From Paenalicyclobacillus ferrooxydans (GTDB lineage: Bacteria; Bacillota; Bacilli; Alicyclobacillales; Alicyclobacillaceae): a stretch of 64,000 nt of DNA. The notes beneath the pieces are model-generated. The model was not told where the DNA came from. It did not search any database and saw only the letters and a program-made list of their open reading frames with translations. The stretch is taken from contig NZ_LJCO01000008.1 in assembly GCF_001399675.1 (NCBI RefSeq), positions 124,001-188,000 of the forward strand, given 5' to 3'. Numbering within the stretch: position 1 is the first letter of the stretch; every line of letters begins with the position of its first letter. The translations under genes were made by a program, and so were the position numbers. This document shows, in pieces, positions 1 through 9,517 of this stretch.

Positions 1-1
1 C

Positions 2-472
2 GTAAACTCGAGCATGTTGTTGGGGAATTTTATCATGAGCGTTCACGTCCTTGGGTATGGCGCGATTACGCACCTTCAATATCCATTTACGTATGTGATC
101 CAATTACTCAGATTAACCGGCTTCATCATCGAGCGATTAGGAATTACTGTCGTTATAGTGGCAACTGCCTTTACCTGCAGTTTTGTCGCGAATCATCTAT
201 GGTGTCTTTCTGTCTTGACGAGTCGCATCTTTGGAAGGCCCGATTCGGAGTATCGAACATACGTGATCTTCTTGGCTATTCCCACGCTCCTAGTCGCAAT
301 CATCGCCGACGAAGAGTTCGATCACATTATTTTGAATTCGTTTCTTGTCCCCACGAGTTGGATTACGTTGGTTGTCTTGCCCCTAATCTCACTGGTTACT
401 GCTAAACTCAAGCACTTACCCCACCGTATCGACAGATACAAGAAGCGATATTTTCCCACTGAGTCAAATTGA
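2..472 (+). CDS. Spore germination permease GerB family, C-terminal part (5' end outside window)
   Basis: The frame is open to the left edge, so only about the last 156 residues are visible. They hold at least three hydrophobic segments and end in a short basic tail, which matches the last helices of GerAB/GerKB-type permeases of the APC superfamily. In this family the protein is the membrane subunit of the germinant receptor in the spore inner membrane and is thought to bind the germinant. The gene runs toward the gerC/gerA pair on the other strand, and only 3 bp separate the two stop codons. An upstream partner may lie outside the window. The family call rests on overall pattern rather than a unique motif. 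Confidence 0.75.
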   Translation, partial: VNSSMLLGNFIMSVHVLGYGAITHLQYPFTYVIQLLRLTGFIIERLGITVVIVATAFTCSFVANHLWCLSVLTSRIFGRPDSEYRTYVIFLAIPTLLVAIIADEEFDHIILNSFLVPTSWITLVVLPLISLVTAKLKHLPHRIDRYKKRYFPTESN

Positions 473-475
473 GAT

Positions 476-1618
476 TTACCTTAAAGCGCCTTTACGCTTT
501 AGTCGCACTTCAACCTGAATGTTGGTCGTGGCGTGTGCAAAGTCATGAGGCCACCGCGAGCTTACATATTCCGCCATTCGGGGATTTTGCGTGACGAGCG
601 TCTCCCCAAAACCAAAAGGATCCGTTTCGTTGTGTTGGAATTTTTTAATTATTTGATCAACTTGCACTTTTATTTGATCAGACATCACTCGTTCATAGCG
701 CTTTATGTCTTTGTGGTTGAGTGGTACCAATCCGTCACTCTCGTCTCGTAAGATGACCGCATTAATACGGATTTGTGCTCTTAGCACACGCCCACGCCCT
801 CTGTTCATGGAGACAGAAAGGTTTGACTTGGTCTTAACCTCACCTACCCCAAAGGACTCTGCTCCGTCGATCACGTTGAAGGAAATGCTTTGCACACGGC
901 GGCAAAGCATATTGAAGTACAGTGTTTCTTCCGGAGTTAACTCCATGCAATGATTGTGTTGTACCGGAACAACTAACCCGTCCACCCGAAAGCCTGTAGG
1001 CGTCTTTTGAATTTCGCCTCCATACGGCTGCCTGCCGATTGTCCAAAAATCGCGCCAAAACTCCCAGAGATGAGTTCGGACCGTGTATCCGTGTTGTTTA
1101 ACGGACGAGCTCAAAATCCGATCGAAGGAATCTGCGGGCGTCAAGTCTGTTTTAGCAGCAAGCACCTCTGACGGGGGCTGTGACGTAAATTCAACCCACG
1201 ATAGCTTTTCAAATCTCGGGTTTCGCATGAATTCTCCTGTTATGCGTCGAAATTGAGCATGGGATAGTTTCGTGCTATAGAGAATAAGTTGTATGTTTCC
1301 GAGGTACAATCCTTTGTCTGATTGAGTTTGAGCTTTTGATACGGCCTCATCAAAACTAAGTGCTGAGATAACGTAGTTGTGGTAATTTGACGTTGGCTCT
1401 TCACCGCCGCTTCCAGGAGCCGTCCCCCCTTGCCCGGGCTGCTGAAAAACTGGAACCTGCAGGGTATACGTGAACATCTTCTGATTGTCGCTGGTTGGTT
1501 CTACACCTACGGCTATGATTTGAGACCGATCATTGATCTTCTGATAATCCCAACACCCAGGTAAAAAAAGCATGCACAGGGTAAGCCAGGATAAAGTAAT
1601 AATCCGTTGTCTAATCAT
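476..1618 (-). CDS. Ger(x)C family spore germination lipoprotein
   Basis: GerC-type subunit of a germinant receptor, predicted to be lipid-anchored on the outer face of the spore inner membrane. A signal peptide ends in the lipobox LPGC with Cys22, followed by WDYQKINDRSQIIAVGVE, typical of the family start. The length (380 aa) is normal. I place the start at the ATG at 1618 because it forms an ATGA overlap with the gerA stop, giving translational coupling. An in-frame ATG 18 bp upstream (1636) is possible but lies inside gerA. The gene is the second of a gerA-gerC operon; gerB is not in this operon but convergent to it. Confidence 0.9.
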   Translation of the reverse strand: MIRQRIITLSWLTLCMLFLPGCWDYQKINDRSQIIAVGVEPTSDNQKMFTYTLQVPVFQQPGQGGTAPGSGGEEPTSNYHNYVISALSFDEAVSKAQTQSDKGLYLGNIQLILYSTKLSHAQFRRITGEFMRNPRFEKLSWVEFTSQPPSEVLAAKTDLTPADSFDRILSSSVKQHGYTVRTHLWEFWRDFWTIGRQPYGGEIQKTPTGFRVDGLVVPVQHNHCMELTPEETLYFNMLCRRVQSISFNVIDGAESFGVGEVKTKSNLSVSMNRGRGRVLRAQIRINAVILRDESDGLVPLNHKDIKRYERVMSDQIKVQVDQIIKKFQHNETDPFGFGETLVTQNPRMAEYVSSRWPHDFAHATTNIQVEVRLKRKGALR

Positions 1619-3396
1619 TTGAGCGGTCTCCGCCAATTTCCTTTTTTTGACGGTGGACTGGATGTACTTAATGGAGCGTGTTTTGCGGGGTTGCGATAAC
1701 GCGACTCTGCTGTTTGGTCTTGTACACGTAGATGTCGCGGGCGTTGCCTAAACAAGTTGTAGGGAGCCCTGATTATGCCATCCGTAACGAGGTCTCTGAA
1801 GTATTCTCCACTGAACGGGTCTGCGTAAGATACGCCAAACGATTTCAAGAAACAAACTTCGTATATGCCTGCAATCGTCACAAGCACTACACCGTATAAC
1901 CCAAAAAACGCAGCTGCGACATCCATTACCCAAGTACCGACTCGAATTACAATTGCGAATTCGTAACTCGGGGATACAAAGATACTTACCGCTGCTAAGG
2001 CGACTACGATTATAAGAATGTTACTTACGATACCGGCTTGAACACTCGCTTCTCCAACGACCAAACCTCCGACGATACCGATCGTTTGACCCATTTGTTT
2101 TGGCATACGCAAAGTCGCCTCACGTAAAATTTCGATGATAAGTTGCATGATGAGAACCTCAATAAATGCGGGAAACGGGACACCCTCTCTGGACTTCGCG
2201 ATTTGCAGTCCGAGGACTTTGGGTAACAACTCGGGGTTATAGTCTGTAAATGAGATGTAAAGGGCTGGGAGGTACAACCCGAACATGAACGATACAAATC
2301 GAAGCCATCGAACCAAGGTGGCTTCGTGAAATGTGTGACTAAAGTCCTCCGAAGTCTGAAAGAAATCCCGAATTGTAGCCGGAACCATAAGCACCGTCGG
2401 GTCACCGTCGACGAAGATTACCACCTTACCCTGATTCACTTCATGCGCCACACTGTCAGTTCGTTGTGCGGTTCTGGTGAGAGGAAAGATTGACGATTTG
2501 TGGTCGATGATTAAATGTTCCAGTTCCGCCCCTTGATTAATCGTATCAACGTGGACTGCGTTAATCCTTTCAAGCACCGTGTTTATCAGTGTTGGATTCG
2601 CTACATCTTCCAAGAATACAACAGCCACGTCTGTCCGGGTCCGATATCCAACGTTCAGTTTCTTTATCCGAAGTGTATCAGTGTTCAATATTTGTCTTAG
2701 TAATCCTATATTTATATCCAAATTCTCTACGAAGCTAATCTGCGGTCCTCGAACTGAAGATTCAATATAAGGCTGCTCCGGTGTACGGTGTTCAACAAAC
2801 TTGGCACCCAGTACAATCGCAGGGACGACCCCATCAACCAGCAACACTAAATCTCCGGAAGTGATCGATTCTCTCAGTGCGTGTAAATTTGTCACGTATA
2901 TACTATTCGAACTTGGAAGAACCTTTTCAGTTAAGTATTGAGCAAGATCCTTGGGAGATAGTCGGGGAAATTGGTGTTGCTGAAGGCTTCTTAGGCACTC
3001 CTCAACAGCTTTATGGTCGCAGACAGTAGTGATAAATATGCAAGCAGCTGAGCGTCCGGCAATTTCCGTGAGCCGTACTATGTAATCATCGCTTTTACCT
3101 AGTGTTTCAGCGAAATGTTCAAGGACCTGATTTAAATCCCCCTTGTAGTGCGGAGAATTTCGATAGTCCCGGACGTTTTGAGTTCTTGTACCTAGGAGCT
3201 GAAATTTTTTGCGTCCAGGAATCTTAAACACGAACGATTTCACCACCATATCGAAGAGGCCATATCTGTCTACCAAAGTTAAGATTCCCCAACTCAAATC
3301 AATGTATGTCTCTCTTAGTGGCAGGATATTCCGATTGAAGTGAGACAAAATTAAAACCCGCAGGTGAAATTGGAACGGAAGGTGGGTGAAATTCAT
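1615..3396 (-). CDS. GerA family spore germination protein
   Basis: GerA-type subunit of a nutrient germinant receptor. The N-terminal half is a soluble domain, including the stretch VRGPQISFVENLDINIGLLR that is strongly conserved in GerAA/GerKA. The C-terminal half carries about five membrane segments (roughly residues 360-530) with the family-typical PFPAFIEVLIMQLIIEILRE region. The tail is short, basic and Ser/Pro-rich. The longest frame starts at 3396, but Met50 (3249) is an alternative start that would give a more usual length near 544 aa; neither has a strong ribosome binding site. It overlaps gerC by 4 bp. Transcription is divergent from the kinase gene at 3480. Confidence 0.9.
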   Translation of the reverse strand: MNFTHLPFQFHLRVLILSHFNRNILPLRETYIDLSWGILTLVDRYGLFDMVVKSFVFKIPGRKKFQLLGTRTQNVRDYRNSPHYKGDLNQVLEHFAETLGKSDDYIVRLTEIAGRSAACIFITTVCDHKAVEECLRSLQQHQFPRLSPKDLAQYLTEKVLPSSNSIYVTNLHALRESITSGDLVLLVDGVVPAIVLGAKFVEHRTPEQPYIESSVRGPQISFVENLDINIGLLRQILNTDTLRIKKLNVGYRTRTDVAVVFLEDVANPTLINTVLERINAVHVDTINQGAELEHLIIDHKSSIFPLTRTAQRTDSVAHEVNQGKVVIFVDGDPTVLMVPATIRDFFQTSEDFSHTFHEATLVRWLRFVSFMFGLYLPALYISFTDYNPELLPKVLGLQIAKSREGVPFPAFIEVLIMQLIIEILREATLRMPKQMGQTIGIVGGLVVGEASVQAGIVSNILIIVVALAAVSIFVSPSYEFAIVIRVGTWVMDVAAAFFGLYGVVLVTIAGIYEVCFLKSFGVSYADPFSGEYFRDLVTDGIIRAPYNLFRQRPRHLRVQDQTAESRYRNPAKHAPLSTSSPPSKKGNWRRPLK

Positions 3397-3433
3397 TCAC
3401 TCACAAATAAATGGAGTAAAATTCAAATACTTT

Positions 3434-3458
3434 CCTTTGTGGTATATTTGCACAAAGG
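3434..3458. promoter_or_regulatory. Inverted repeat in the gerA / kinase divergent intergenic region
   Basis: The perfect 8-bp arms CCTTTGTG and CACAAAGG are separated by 9 bp. The element lies between the start of gerA and the start of the divergent kinase gene, about 20 bp before the latter. Position and symmetry fit a repressor or activator site. The protein that binds it is unknown. Confidence 0.35.
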
Positions 3459-3479
3459 CGTTAACCTTAGAGTAGTCAA

Positions 3480-4670
3480 GTGAAAATGAAACGTACAGTT
3501 CTGGACACGGTTCTTCGAGTTCTCCAGGAGGGAGGCATTTCCTTGGCTGGCATTGTAGGTGAACGGATTGCTGATTATCTTGAAGGGCATCGTAATGAAC
3601 TCCTCAACACATGGATGTCTAGGGCTATAGCAAACCAGGAGGATCCGTATCTAGAAGTTATAAAGACAAATGGTTCTATGATGATAGACGTCATTATTGA
3701 TTCGGCCAGAGGCAAAGCCACGCACATGGCAGCATTACAAGAACTAGCCTCCAAGGTGTCTTATGAACGCGTACAAGCCAATGTGAATATTAGTGAATTC
3801 GTTTACAACGTAGCAGTGGGGCGTACTGCGCTTTTTTCTCATATTCCCAAAATCGACATACCAATCCAGGACTTGTACCCAGTTTTTGAAGGGTTCAATA
3901 CGTTGTTTGACCAGTTCTTGTACAGTGCAGTTCACAACTATACCGACCTTAAAGACCAACAATTGGTGGAACAGTCGATGTTCATCGAGCAGTTACATGA
4001 GGACAAGTTGACGATTTTGGGGCAGATGTCTTCGAGTTTTGTTCATGAATTTAGGAATCCGTTGACTTCAGTAATCGGATTTGTGCATCTCTTACGTGAG
4101 AAATACCCGTCCTTGGAATACATCGATGTCCTAGCAAAGGAATTAGATGAATTGAAATTCCGCGTAACCCAGTTCCTCCTTATTTCAAAAAGAGGGGGGG
4201 ATGAGCCTGAAAAGCAATGGTTTCGGCTAGGAGAGATAGTTCATGAAACCTTGAATTTCTTATATCCTGTCATCGTAAACTCAAATGTTCAGGTTACCTC
4301 CGACCTCGACGAATCTGGCACGTTATTTGGTTATCGTTCTGAATTTCGCCAAGTATTAATCAACATCATCATGAATTCAATCGATGCTCTGGCTGCATGT
4401 TCCGAAAAGGTGATTTGTATTCAAGGTTACGCGGATAATGGACATTTTATTGTAGATATCTCAAACAACGGGCCAGCGATTCCCCCCAATATGATTTCAA
4501 CCATTTTCGAACCATTTGTATCGACGAAAAAGCTGGGTACAGGTATCGGACTTTATCTGTGTCGAAAAATAATTACGGGTCATGGCGGCACGATTGAATG
4601 CCATTCAGATGAGCAGAAGACGACATTTCACATTGTCATTCCACGGAAGTACGTAAAATCCACGACTTAG
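3480..4670 (+). CDS. Histidine kinase, sporulation-kinase-like
   Basis: Cytosolic sensor kinase of 396 aa without membrane segments. Residues 1-160 are an alpha-helical sensor region resembling the N-terminal domain of some Bacillus sporulation kinases. The phosphoacceptor motif SSFVHEFRNPLTSVIGF has His189. The HATPase domain shows an N box near IIMNSIDAL and a G box GTGIGLYLC near residue 355. No response regulator is adjacent, which is usual for phosphorelay kinases feeding Spo0F. Placement next to germination genes supports a sporulation role but does not prove it. The start is a GTG followed two codons later by an ATG; neither has a clear ribosome binding site. Confidence 0.8.
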   Translation: MKMKRTVLDTVLRVLQEGGISLAGIVGERIADYLEGHRNELLNTWMSRAIANQEDPYLEVIKTNGSMMIDVIIDSARGKATHMAALQELASKVSYERVQANVNISEFVYNVAVGRTALFSHIPKIDIPIQDLYPVFEGFNTLFDQFLYSAVHNYTDLKDQQLVEQSMFIEQLHEDKLTILGQMSSSFVHEFRNPLTSVIGFVHLLREKYPSLEYIDVLAKELDELKFRVTQFLLISKRGGDEPEKQWFRLGEIVHETLNFLYPVIVNSNVQVTSDLDESGTLFGYRSEFRQVLINIIMNSIDALAACSEKVICIQGYADNGHFIVDISNNGPAIPPNMISTIFEPFVSTKKLGTGIGLYLCRKIITGHGGTIECHSDEQKTTFHIVIPRKYVKSTT

Positions 4671-4984
4671 AGAAGACTCCAGTTAGATGCAGACCTCAGT
4701 GATAGGCGTTGCTCCTTTTCCTACGATGAATAATAAATCACAAACACTCAGCTATCGCTCAGGAACATGTCGATCCGACTCTGCATGGGTCTAGAGGAAG
4801 AGCTGCAAACGGAGTAAAGGCGTCGCATGTCGATCGCTCAGCATAAGGCTGAGCATGCCGACAACCGTGACTCACTGAACGGCGTCGGGATACCCCTCTT
4901 GAAGAGGAAAAACCAAAGAGCTGTGAGAACGACCAATACTTCCTACGCAGAAGCGGGGGAGTATTGGTCTGTGTTAGTGCCTGA
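4671..4984. other. Intergenic region with two hairpins, no gene
   Basis: No convincing coding sequence. Two inverted repeats are visible. GCTCAGC-ATAAG-GCTGAGC lies at 4836-4854. GACCAATACT at 4931-4940 pairs perfectly with AGTATTGGTC at 4960-4969. The second is 15 bp beyond the cydB stop codon and could end transcription from the minus strand, although no T-run follows it. Confidence 0.5.
4931..4969 (-). terminator. Hairpin downstream of cydB
   Basis: A 10-bp perfect stem (GACCAATACT/AGTATTGGTC) with a 19-nt loop lies directly after the cydB stop on the minus strand. It lacks a T-tract, so it may be an RNA-stabilising hairpin rather than an intrinsic terminator. Confidence 0.4.
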
Positions 4985-5998
4985 TTAATAGTCCAGATGC
5001 CCCCCTGGTTTCAGCCGACGACGAAAGACCCAATACGTCCATAGTTGGTAGGCCATCACAATCGGCAGCAATGTCAACGCAATAATACTCATCACAGTCA
5101 AGGAATAGTGTCCGCTCGCAGCGTTATATATCGTCAGATTCCAGGCAGGGTTGAGTGAACTAAGCATGACACGCGGGAATAAATCGTAGAACACTGTTGC
5201 GCTGGAACATGCGATAGTGACTGCGTTCAGTAAAAATGCCCAACCGTCATGTTCTGTGTAGACGAGAAAGGGTACCGAGAGGAGTGTGATTCCAGCCAAT
5301 ACCGGCAAGCTGCCAGGATCCAGACCGACCTTCTGGAAGAGGTCCGTTTGAAAATAGCTGTAGACAACGAATAGAAACATCGCCATTGTGGTCCACACAC
5401 CAATCCGTTTGGCCGTTTGCCTAGCTTTGTTGCGAAGCTCGCCTTCAAGTCGAAGTGTCAGAAATAGAGCACCATGAAGTGTGCACATCAAGGCGAGAGA
5501 GATACCGCCGAGGATAGTAAATGGGCTGAGCAAATCCCAGAACGTACCTACATAGTTCATGTGTGCGTCAATAGGGACACCCTTCATCAAGTTCGACAGA
5601 GCGACACCCCAAAGTACAGGCGGAAGCAAACTGCCGACGCATGCTGCATAGTCCCAGAAGACTCGCCAGCCCGGATGGTGTAACTTGCTCCGGAACTCGA
5701 ACGCCGTGCCCCGGGCCATTAATGCCAGCAACATGAGAAACAGGGGGACGTAAAACCCACTGAAGAGCGTTGCATACCAATTTGGGAATGCTGCAAACAT
5801 CGCAGCGCCTGCCGTGATGAACCATACTTCGTTGGCATCCCAAAACGGACCTATGCTATTGATAAGGAGTCGCCGCTCTTCGTCTGTCTTTCCGAGAAAG
5901 GGTGTCAGGATGCCTACACCGAAGTCAAATCCCTCCAATACAAAGAAACCCGTGAAAAGGACGGCGATAATGATAAACCACAAGACGTTGAGACTCAT
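4985..5998 (-). CDS. cydB: Cytochrome bd ubiquinol/menaquinol oxidase subunit II
   Basis: Subunit II of the bd-type terminal oxidase, which oxidises quinol and reduces oxygen to water at the cell membrane. The start MSLNVLWFIIIAVLFTGFF, then LEGFDFGVG and FLGKTDEERRLLINSIGPFW, are canonical CydB features. Length is 337 aa with about eight to nine membrane helices. A GGGGAGG ribosome binding site precedes the ATG. The gene is 44 bp behind cydA, so the two form an operon. Confidence 0.95.
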   Translation of the reverse strand: MSLNVLWFIIIAVLFTGFFVLEGFDFGVGILTPFLGKTDEERRLLINSIGPFWDANEVWFITAGAAMFAAFPNWYATLFSGFYVPLFLMLLALMARGTAFEFRSKLHHPGWRVFWDYAACVGSLLPPVLWGVALSNLMKGVPIDAHMNYVGTFWDLLSPFTILGGISLALMCTLHGALFLTLRLEGELRNKARQTAKRIGVWTTMAMFLFVVYSYFQTDLFQKVGLDPGSLPVLAGITLLSVPFLVYTEHDGWAFLLNAVTIACSSATVFYDLFPRVMLSSLNPAWNLTIYNAASGHYSLTVMSIIALTLLPIVMAYQLWTYWVFRRRLKPGGHLDY

Positions 5999-6042
5999 GA
6001 AGCTGGCCTCCCCTGAAATTTCATTCCTGTCTTACGCATGGT

Positions 6043-7449
6043 TCAGATCTGCGGTTCGATCGTCCGTAAAGTGTCTGTAGGATCCATTTCATCGGGGCCA
6101 TCGTCAGCATCGGGTCCTCTATGAATGAATTGGTAAAACAGATACACGTCGATAACAGCAAAGGCCAGATAGACAATGCCGAACCCGAGAATTGTCATCA
6201 AAACAAGCGGGGCTCCTACGGTTGGCGAGATGCTGTCAATGGTCTTGAGCAATCCGTTTACTGCCCATGGCTGCCTTCCCATCTCTGTCATTAACCAGCC
6301 CGTTGTATTCGCTATGTAGGGAAGGGCAATGGCCCAAACCATGATCTTCAGGTACTTTCTACGCTTTACAAGCCACTCATCATCCCGAAGACCTCGAAAT
6401 GCTCCGTACAAGGCAAGCAGGATCATCAGTGAACCGGCGAACACCATCAGGCGGAACGTCCAAAAGGTGACCCAAACCGAGGGAACGTAGTTTCCCGGGC
6501 CGTATTGACGGATGTACTGTGCTTGCAACTCATCGATTCCCGGGACAGAGCCGTACGTGTGGTTATAAGACAGAATACTGAGCGCGTATGGGATTTCGAT
6601 ATCAATTGGGTTTCGGTGATGGGCAGAATCAATCCATGCAACCAATGACCAGGGTGCGTGATACGGGCTGGTGTGCCACAGAGCTTCTGAAGCGGCCATT
6701 TTCATCGGTTGACTGTGTATTAGCAACTGTCCTTGGGCGTGACCAACTACGGCTACCAACAGACTCGAGATGAGGCCGGCATAAATAGCGATTCGAAAGG
6801 ACTTAGCAAACAAGGCAGTTTCGCGTCGACGAAGCAGGTAATACGCGCTCACCCCGGCGACAAAAAATGATCCAGTCGTGATTGCGCCTAACCACACATG
6901 AGGAAATTCAACACGCAATTGCGGATTCGTGATGAGCGCACCGAAGCTGTTCATTTGTGCCCGGCCGTTGATAACCGCGTAGCCGACTGGCTCTTGCATA
7001 AAGGCGTTAGCTGTAAGAATCCAAAATGCCGACAGGCTGACGCCAAACGCGACCATCCAGATGGAGAGCAGGTGTACTTTGCGCGGAACGTGATTCCAGC
7101 CAAACAACCAAACACCGATAAACGCAGATTCAAGAAAGAACGCTGCCAGTGATTCAATCGCAAGTGGGGCGCCAAAGACATCGCCGACAAATCTGGAGTA
7201 GCTGGACCAGTTCATGCCGAATTGGAATTCCTGCATGATGCCGGTCACAACCCCAAGGGCAAAGTTAATCAGGAACAGTTTGCCCCAGAATTTCGCCATG
7301 CGCAGATAAACTCGGTCTCCTTTGATAATGTACAAAGTCTCCATAATGCTGATTAGAAACGCCAGCCCAATGGTCAGCGGCACGAACAAAAAATGATATA
7401 CCGTCGTCATACCAAATTGCCATCGGTCTAGCCATGTAACCCACATCAT
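6043..7449 (-). CDS. cydA: Cytochrome bd oxidase subunit I
   Basis: Catalytic subunit carrying hemes b558, b595 and d. Visible motifs are the RWQFGMTTVYHF start with the heme-ligand His, the ESAFIG segment with acidic proton-path residues, FPHVWLG with the next heme His, and GRQPW near the C terminus. The periplasmic Q-loop is short, as in Bacillus-type enzymes. Several starts are clustered (GTG 7455, ATG 7449, ATG 7446). The GGGGTG just upstream serves best as ribosome binding site for one of the two ATGs. First gene of cydAB, divergent from the TauE/SafE gene. Confidence 0.95.
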   Translation of the reverse strand: MMWVTWLDRWQFGMTTVYHFLFVPLTIGLAFLISIMETLYIIKGDRVYLRMAKFWGKLFLINFALGVVTGIMQEFQFGMNWSSYSRFVGDVFGAPLAIESLAAFFLESAFIGVWLFGWNHVPRKVHLLSIWMVAFGVSLSAFWILTANAFMQEPVGYAVINGRAQMNSFGALITNPQLRVEFPHVWLGAITTGSFFVAGVSAYYLLRRRETALFAKSFRIAIYAGLISSLLVAVVGHAQGQLLIHSQPMKMAASEALWHTSPYHAPWSLVAWIDSAHHRNPIDIEIPYALSILSYNHTYGSVPGIDELQAQYIRQYGPGNYVPSVWVTFWTFRLMVFAGSLMILLALYGAFRGLRDDEWLVKRRKYLKIMVWAIALPYIANTTGWLMTEMGRQPWAVNGLLKTIDSISPTVGAPLVLMTILGFGIVYLAFAVIDVYLFYQFIHRGPDADDGPDEMDPTDTLRTIEPQI

Positions 7450-7648
7450 TGTCACCCCGGAGTTCTTGCCTCAGATTTTGGGAGTCAATCGACTCGTCCA
7501 GGTTATTCCTTGTCCTAGTTTGGTATAGCGTGGAAGTTTTATACGAGGGTATGTAACCTGCTGAGGTCATGTTCGATAGCTGTTCATAGAGACTGCAATT
7601 TCTGATTCATTTCGATGTTTGAATGACCGCTAATGTTACAACTTGCGA

Positions 7649-7666
7649 CTAGGGTTTTCCCCGATG
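7649..7666. promoter_or_regulatory. Candidate operator shared with the kinase promoter region (copy 1)
   Basis: An 18-bp site with a GGGTTTTCCCCGATG core. It matches 15 of 18 positions of the perfect palindrome at 10857-10873 and its flank. It lies 56 bp before the TauE/SafE start codon, in the region divergent from cydA, so it could serve both directions. The regulator is unknown; the NarL-type protein encoded nearby is the obvious candidate. Confidence 0.4.
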
Positions 7667-7721
7667 TCAAGAGGTTTGAGGGACATGTTATTTTGTTCAA
7701 GCGGGAGGTGAGAACGAACAG

Positions 7722-8516
7722 ATGACAGACGTTCAAGACATTCTATCAGTCGTTTCGGGAGGAACCGTTGGGTTTGCTTTGGGTCTGCTTGGTGGAGGAG
7801 GTTCGATCTTGGCCGTACCGCTGCTGCTGTACGTGGTTGGGATCCATGATGCACATGTCGTCATTGGAAGTACGGCCATGGCAGTCGCCGTGAATGCGTA
7901 TTTTAACTTACTTCCTCACGCACGATCCGGTCACGTTCGCTGGAAGCCCGCTGTCTGGTTTGCAATCTTCGGAGCCGTCGGAGCGGCTTTCGGTTCCTTT
8001 GTCGGCAAGCTGGTTCCTTCGAAAGATATATTGTTTCTATTTGCGGTCCTCATGCTTGTCATGGCGTATCGCATGATGAAGGGAAATTTGCCGGGGAGTA
8101 GTGGGGATTCCGCAGCATCTCAACGAGGGCGTTTCTGGCGGTTGCCAGCAAGTGCAGGAACTGTCGGTATCTTATCTGGATTTTTCGGTATCGGCGGAGG
8201 TTTTCTCATTGTCCCGGCGCTCATGTACTCCGCAGGACTCTCAATGGTTGAAGCCGTTGGGACATCGTTGTTTTCGGTTGGAAGTTTCGGGTTGACAACA
8301 GCGGTCAGCTACAGCTTGTCTGGGCTGGTCAATTGGGGCATTGTTATCCCGTTTATTTTAGGCGGGGCGGCGGGCGGAATCGCCGGAACCATGTTGGCAA
8401 GCAGACTCGGGAAACAGAAGACGACGCTGCGATACGTTTTTTCCGGAGTCATCGCTGTTGTCGCACTGTACATGCTTGTGATGAGCTTCCAAGCGCTGCA
8501 GACGCATATCGCATAG
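7722..8516 (+). CDS. TauE/SafE family sulfite/organosulfonate exporter-like permease
   Basis: A 264-aa membrane protein with about eight helices in two repeats. The glycine-rich motif LGLLGGGGSILAVPLLLY (residues ~20-37) recurs as ILSGFFGIGGGFLIVPAL, the hallmark of the TauE/SafE family (DUF81). Family members export sulfite, sulfonates or related anions; the substrate here is inferred. A clear GGGAGGTG ribosome binding site precedes the ATG. The next gene is a sulfide:quinone oxidoreductase remnant, so the pair probably formed a sulfur-oxidation or sulfide-detoxification unit in an ancestor. Confidence 0.88.
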   Translation: MTDVQDILSVVSGGTVGFALGLLGGGGSILAVPLLLYVVGIHDAHVVIGSTAMAVAVNAYFNLLPHARSGHVRWKPAVWFAIFGAVGAAFGSFVGKLVPSKDILFLFAVLMLVMAYRMMKGNLPGSSGDSAASQRGRFWRLPASAGTVGILSGFFGIGGGFLIVPALMYSAGLSMVEAVGTSLFSVGSFGLTTAVSYSLSGLVNWGIVIPFILGGAAGGIAGTMLASRLGKQKTTLRYVFSGVIAVVALYMLVMSFQALQTHIA

Positions 8517-8608
8517 GCGAGTGACTTCATCCCAAGCTTGAGTGTGACTCAGCCTATGAAAAGCAGTGAAGAAGTATTCAAATGAAAAATATGAGCGAGG
8601 AGAGATGA

Positions 8609-9499
<891 letters not shown>

Positions 9500-9517
9500 A
9501 ACTTTCCCCCTTTTTCG

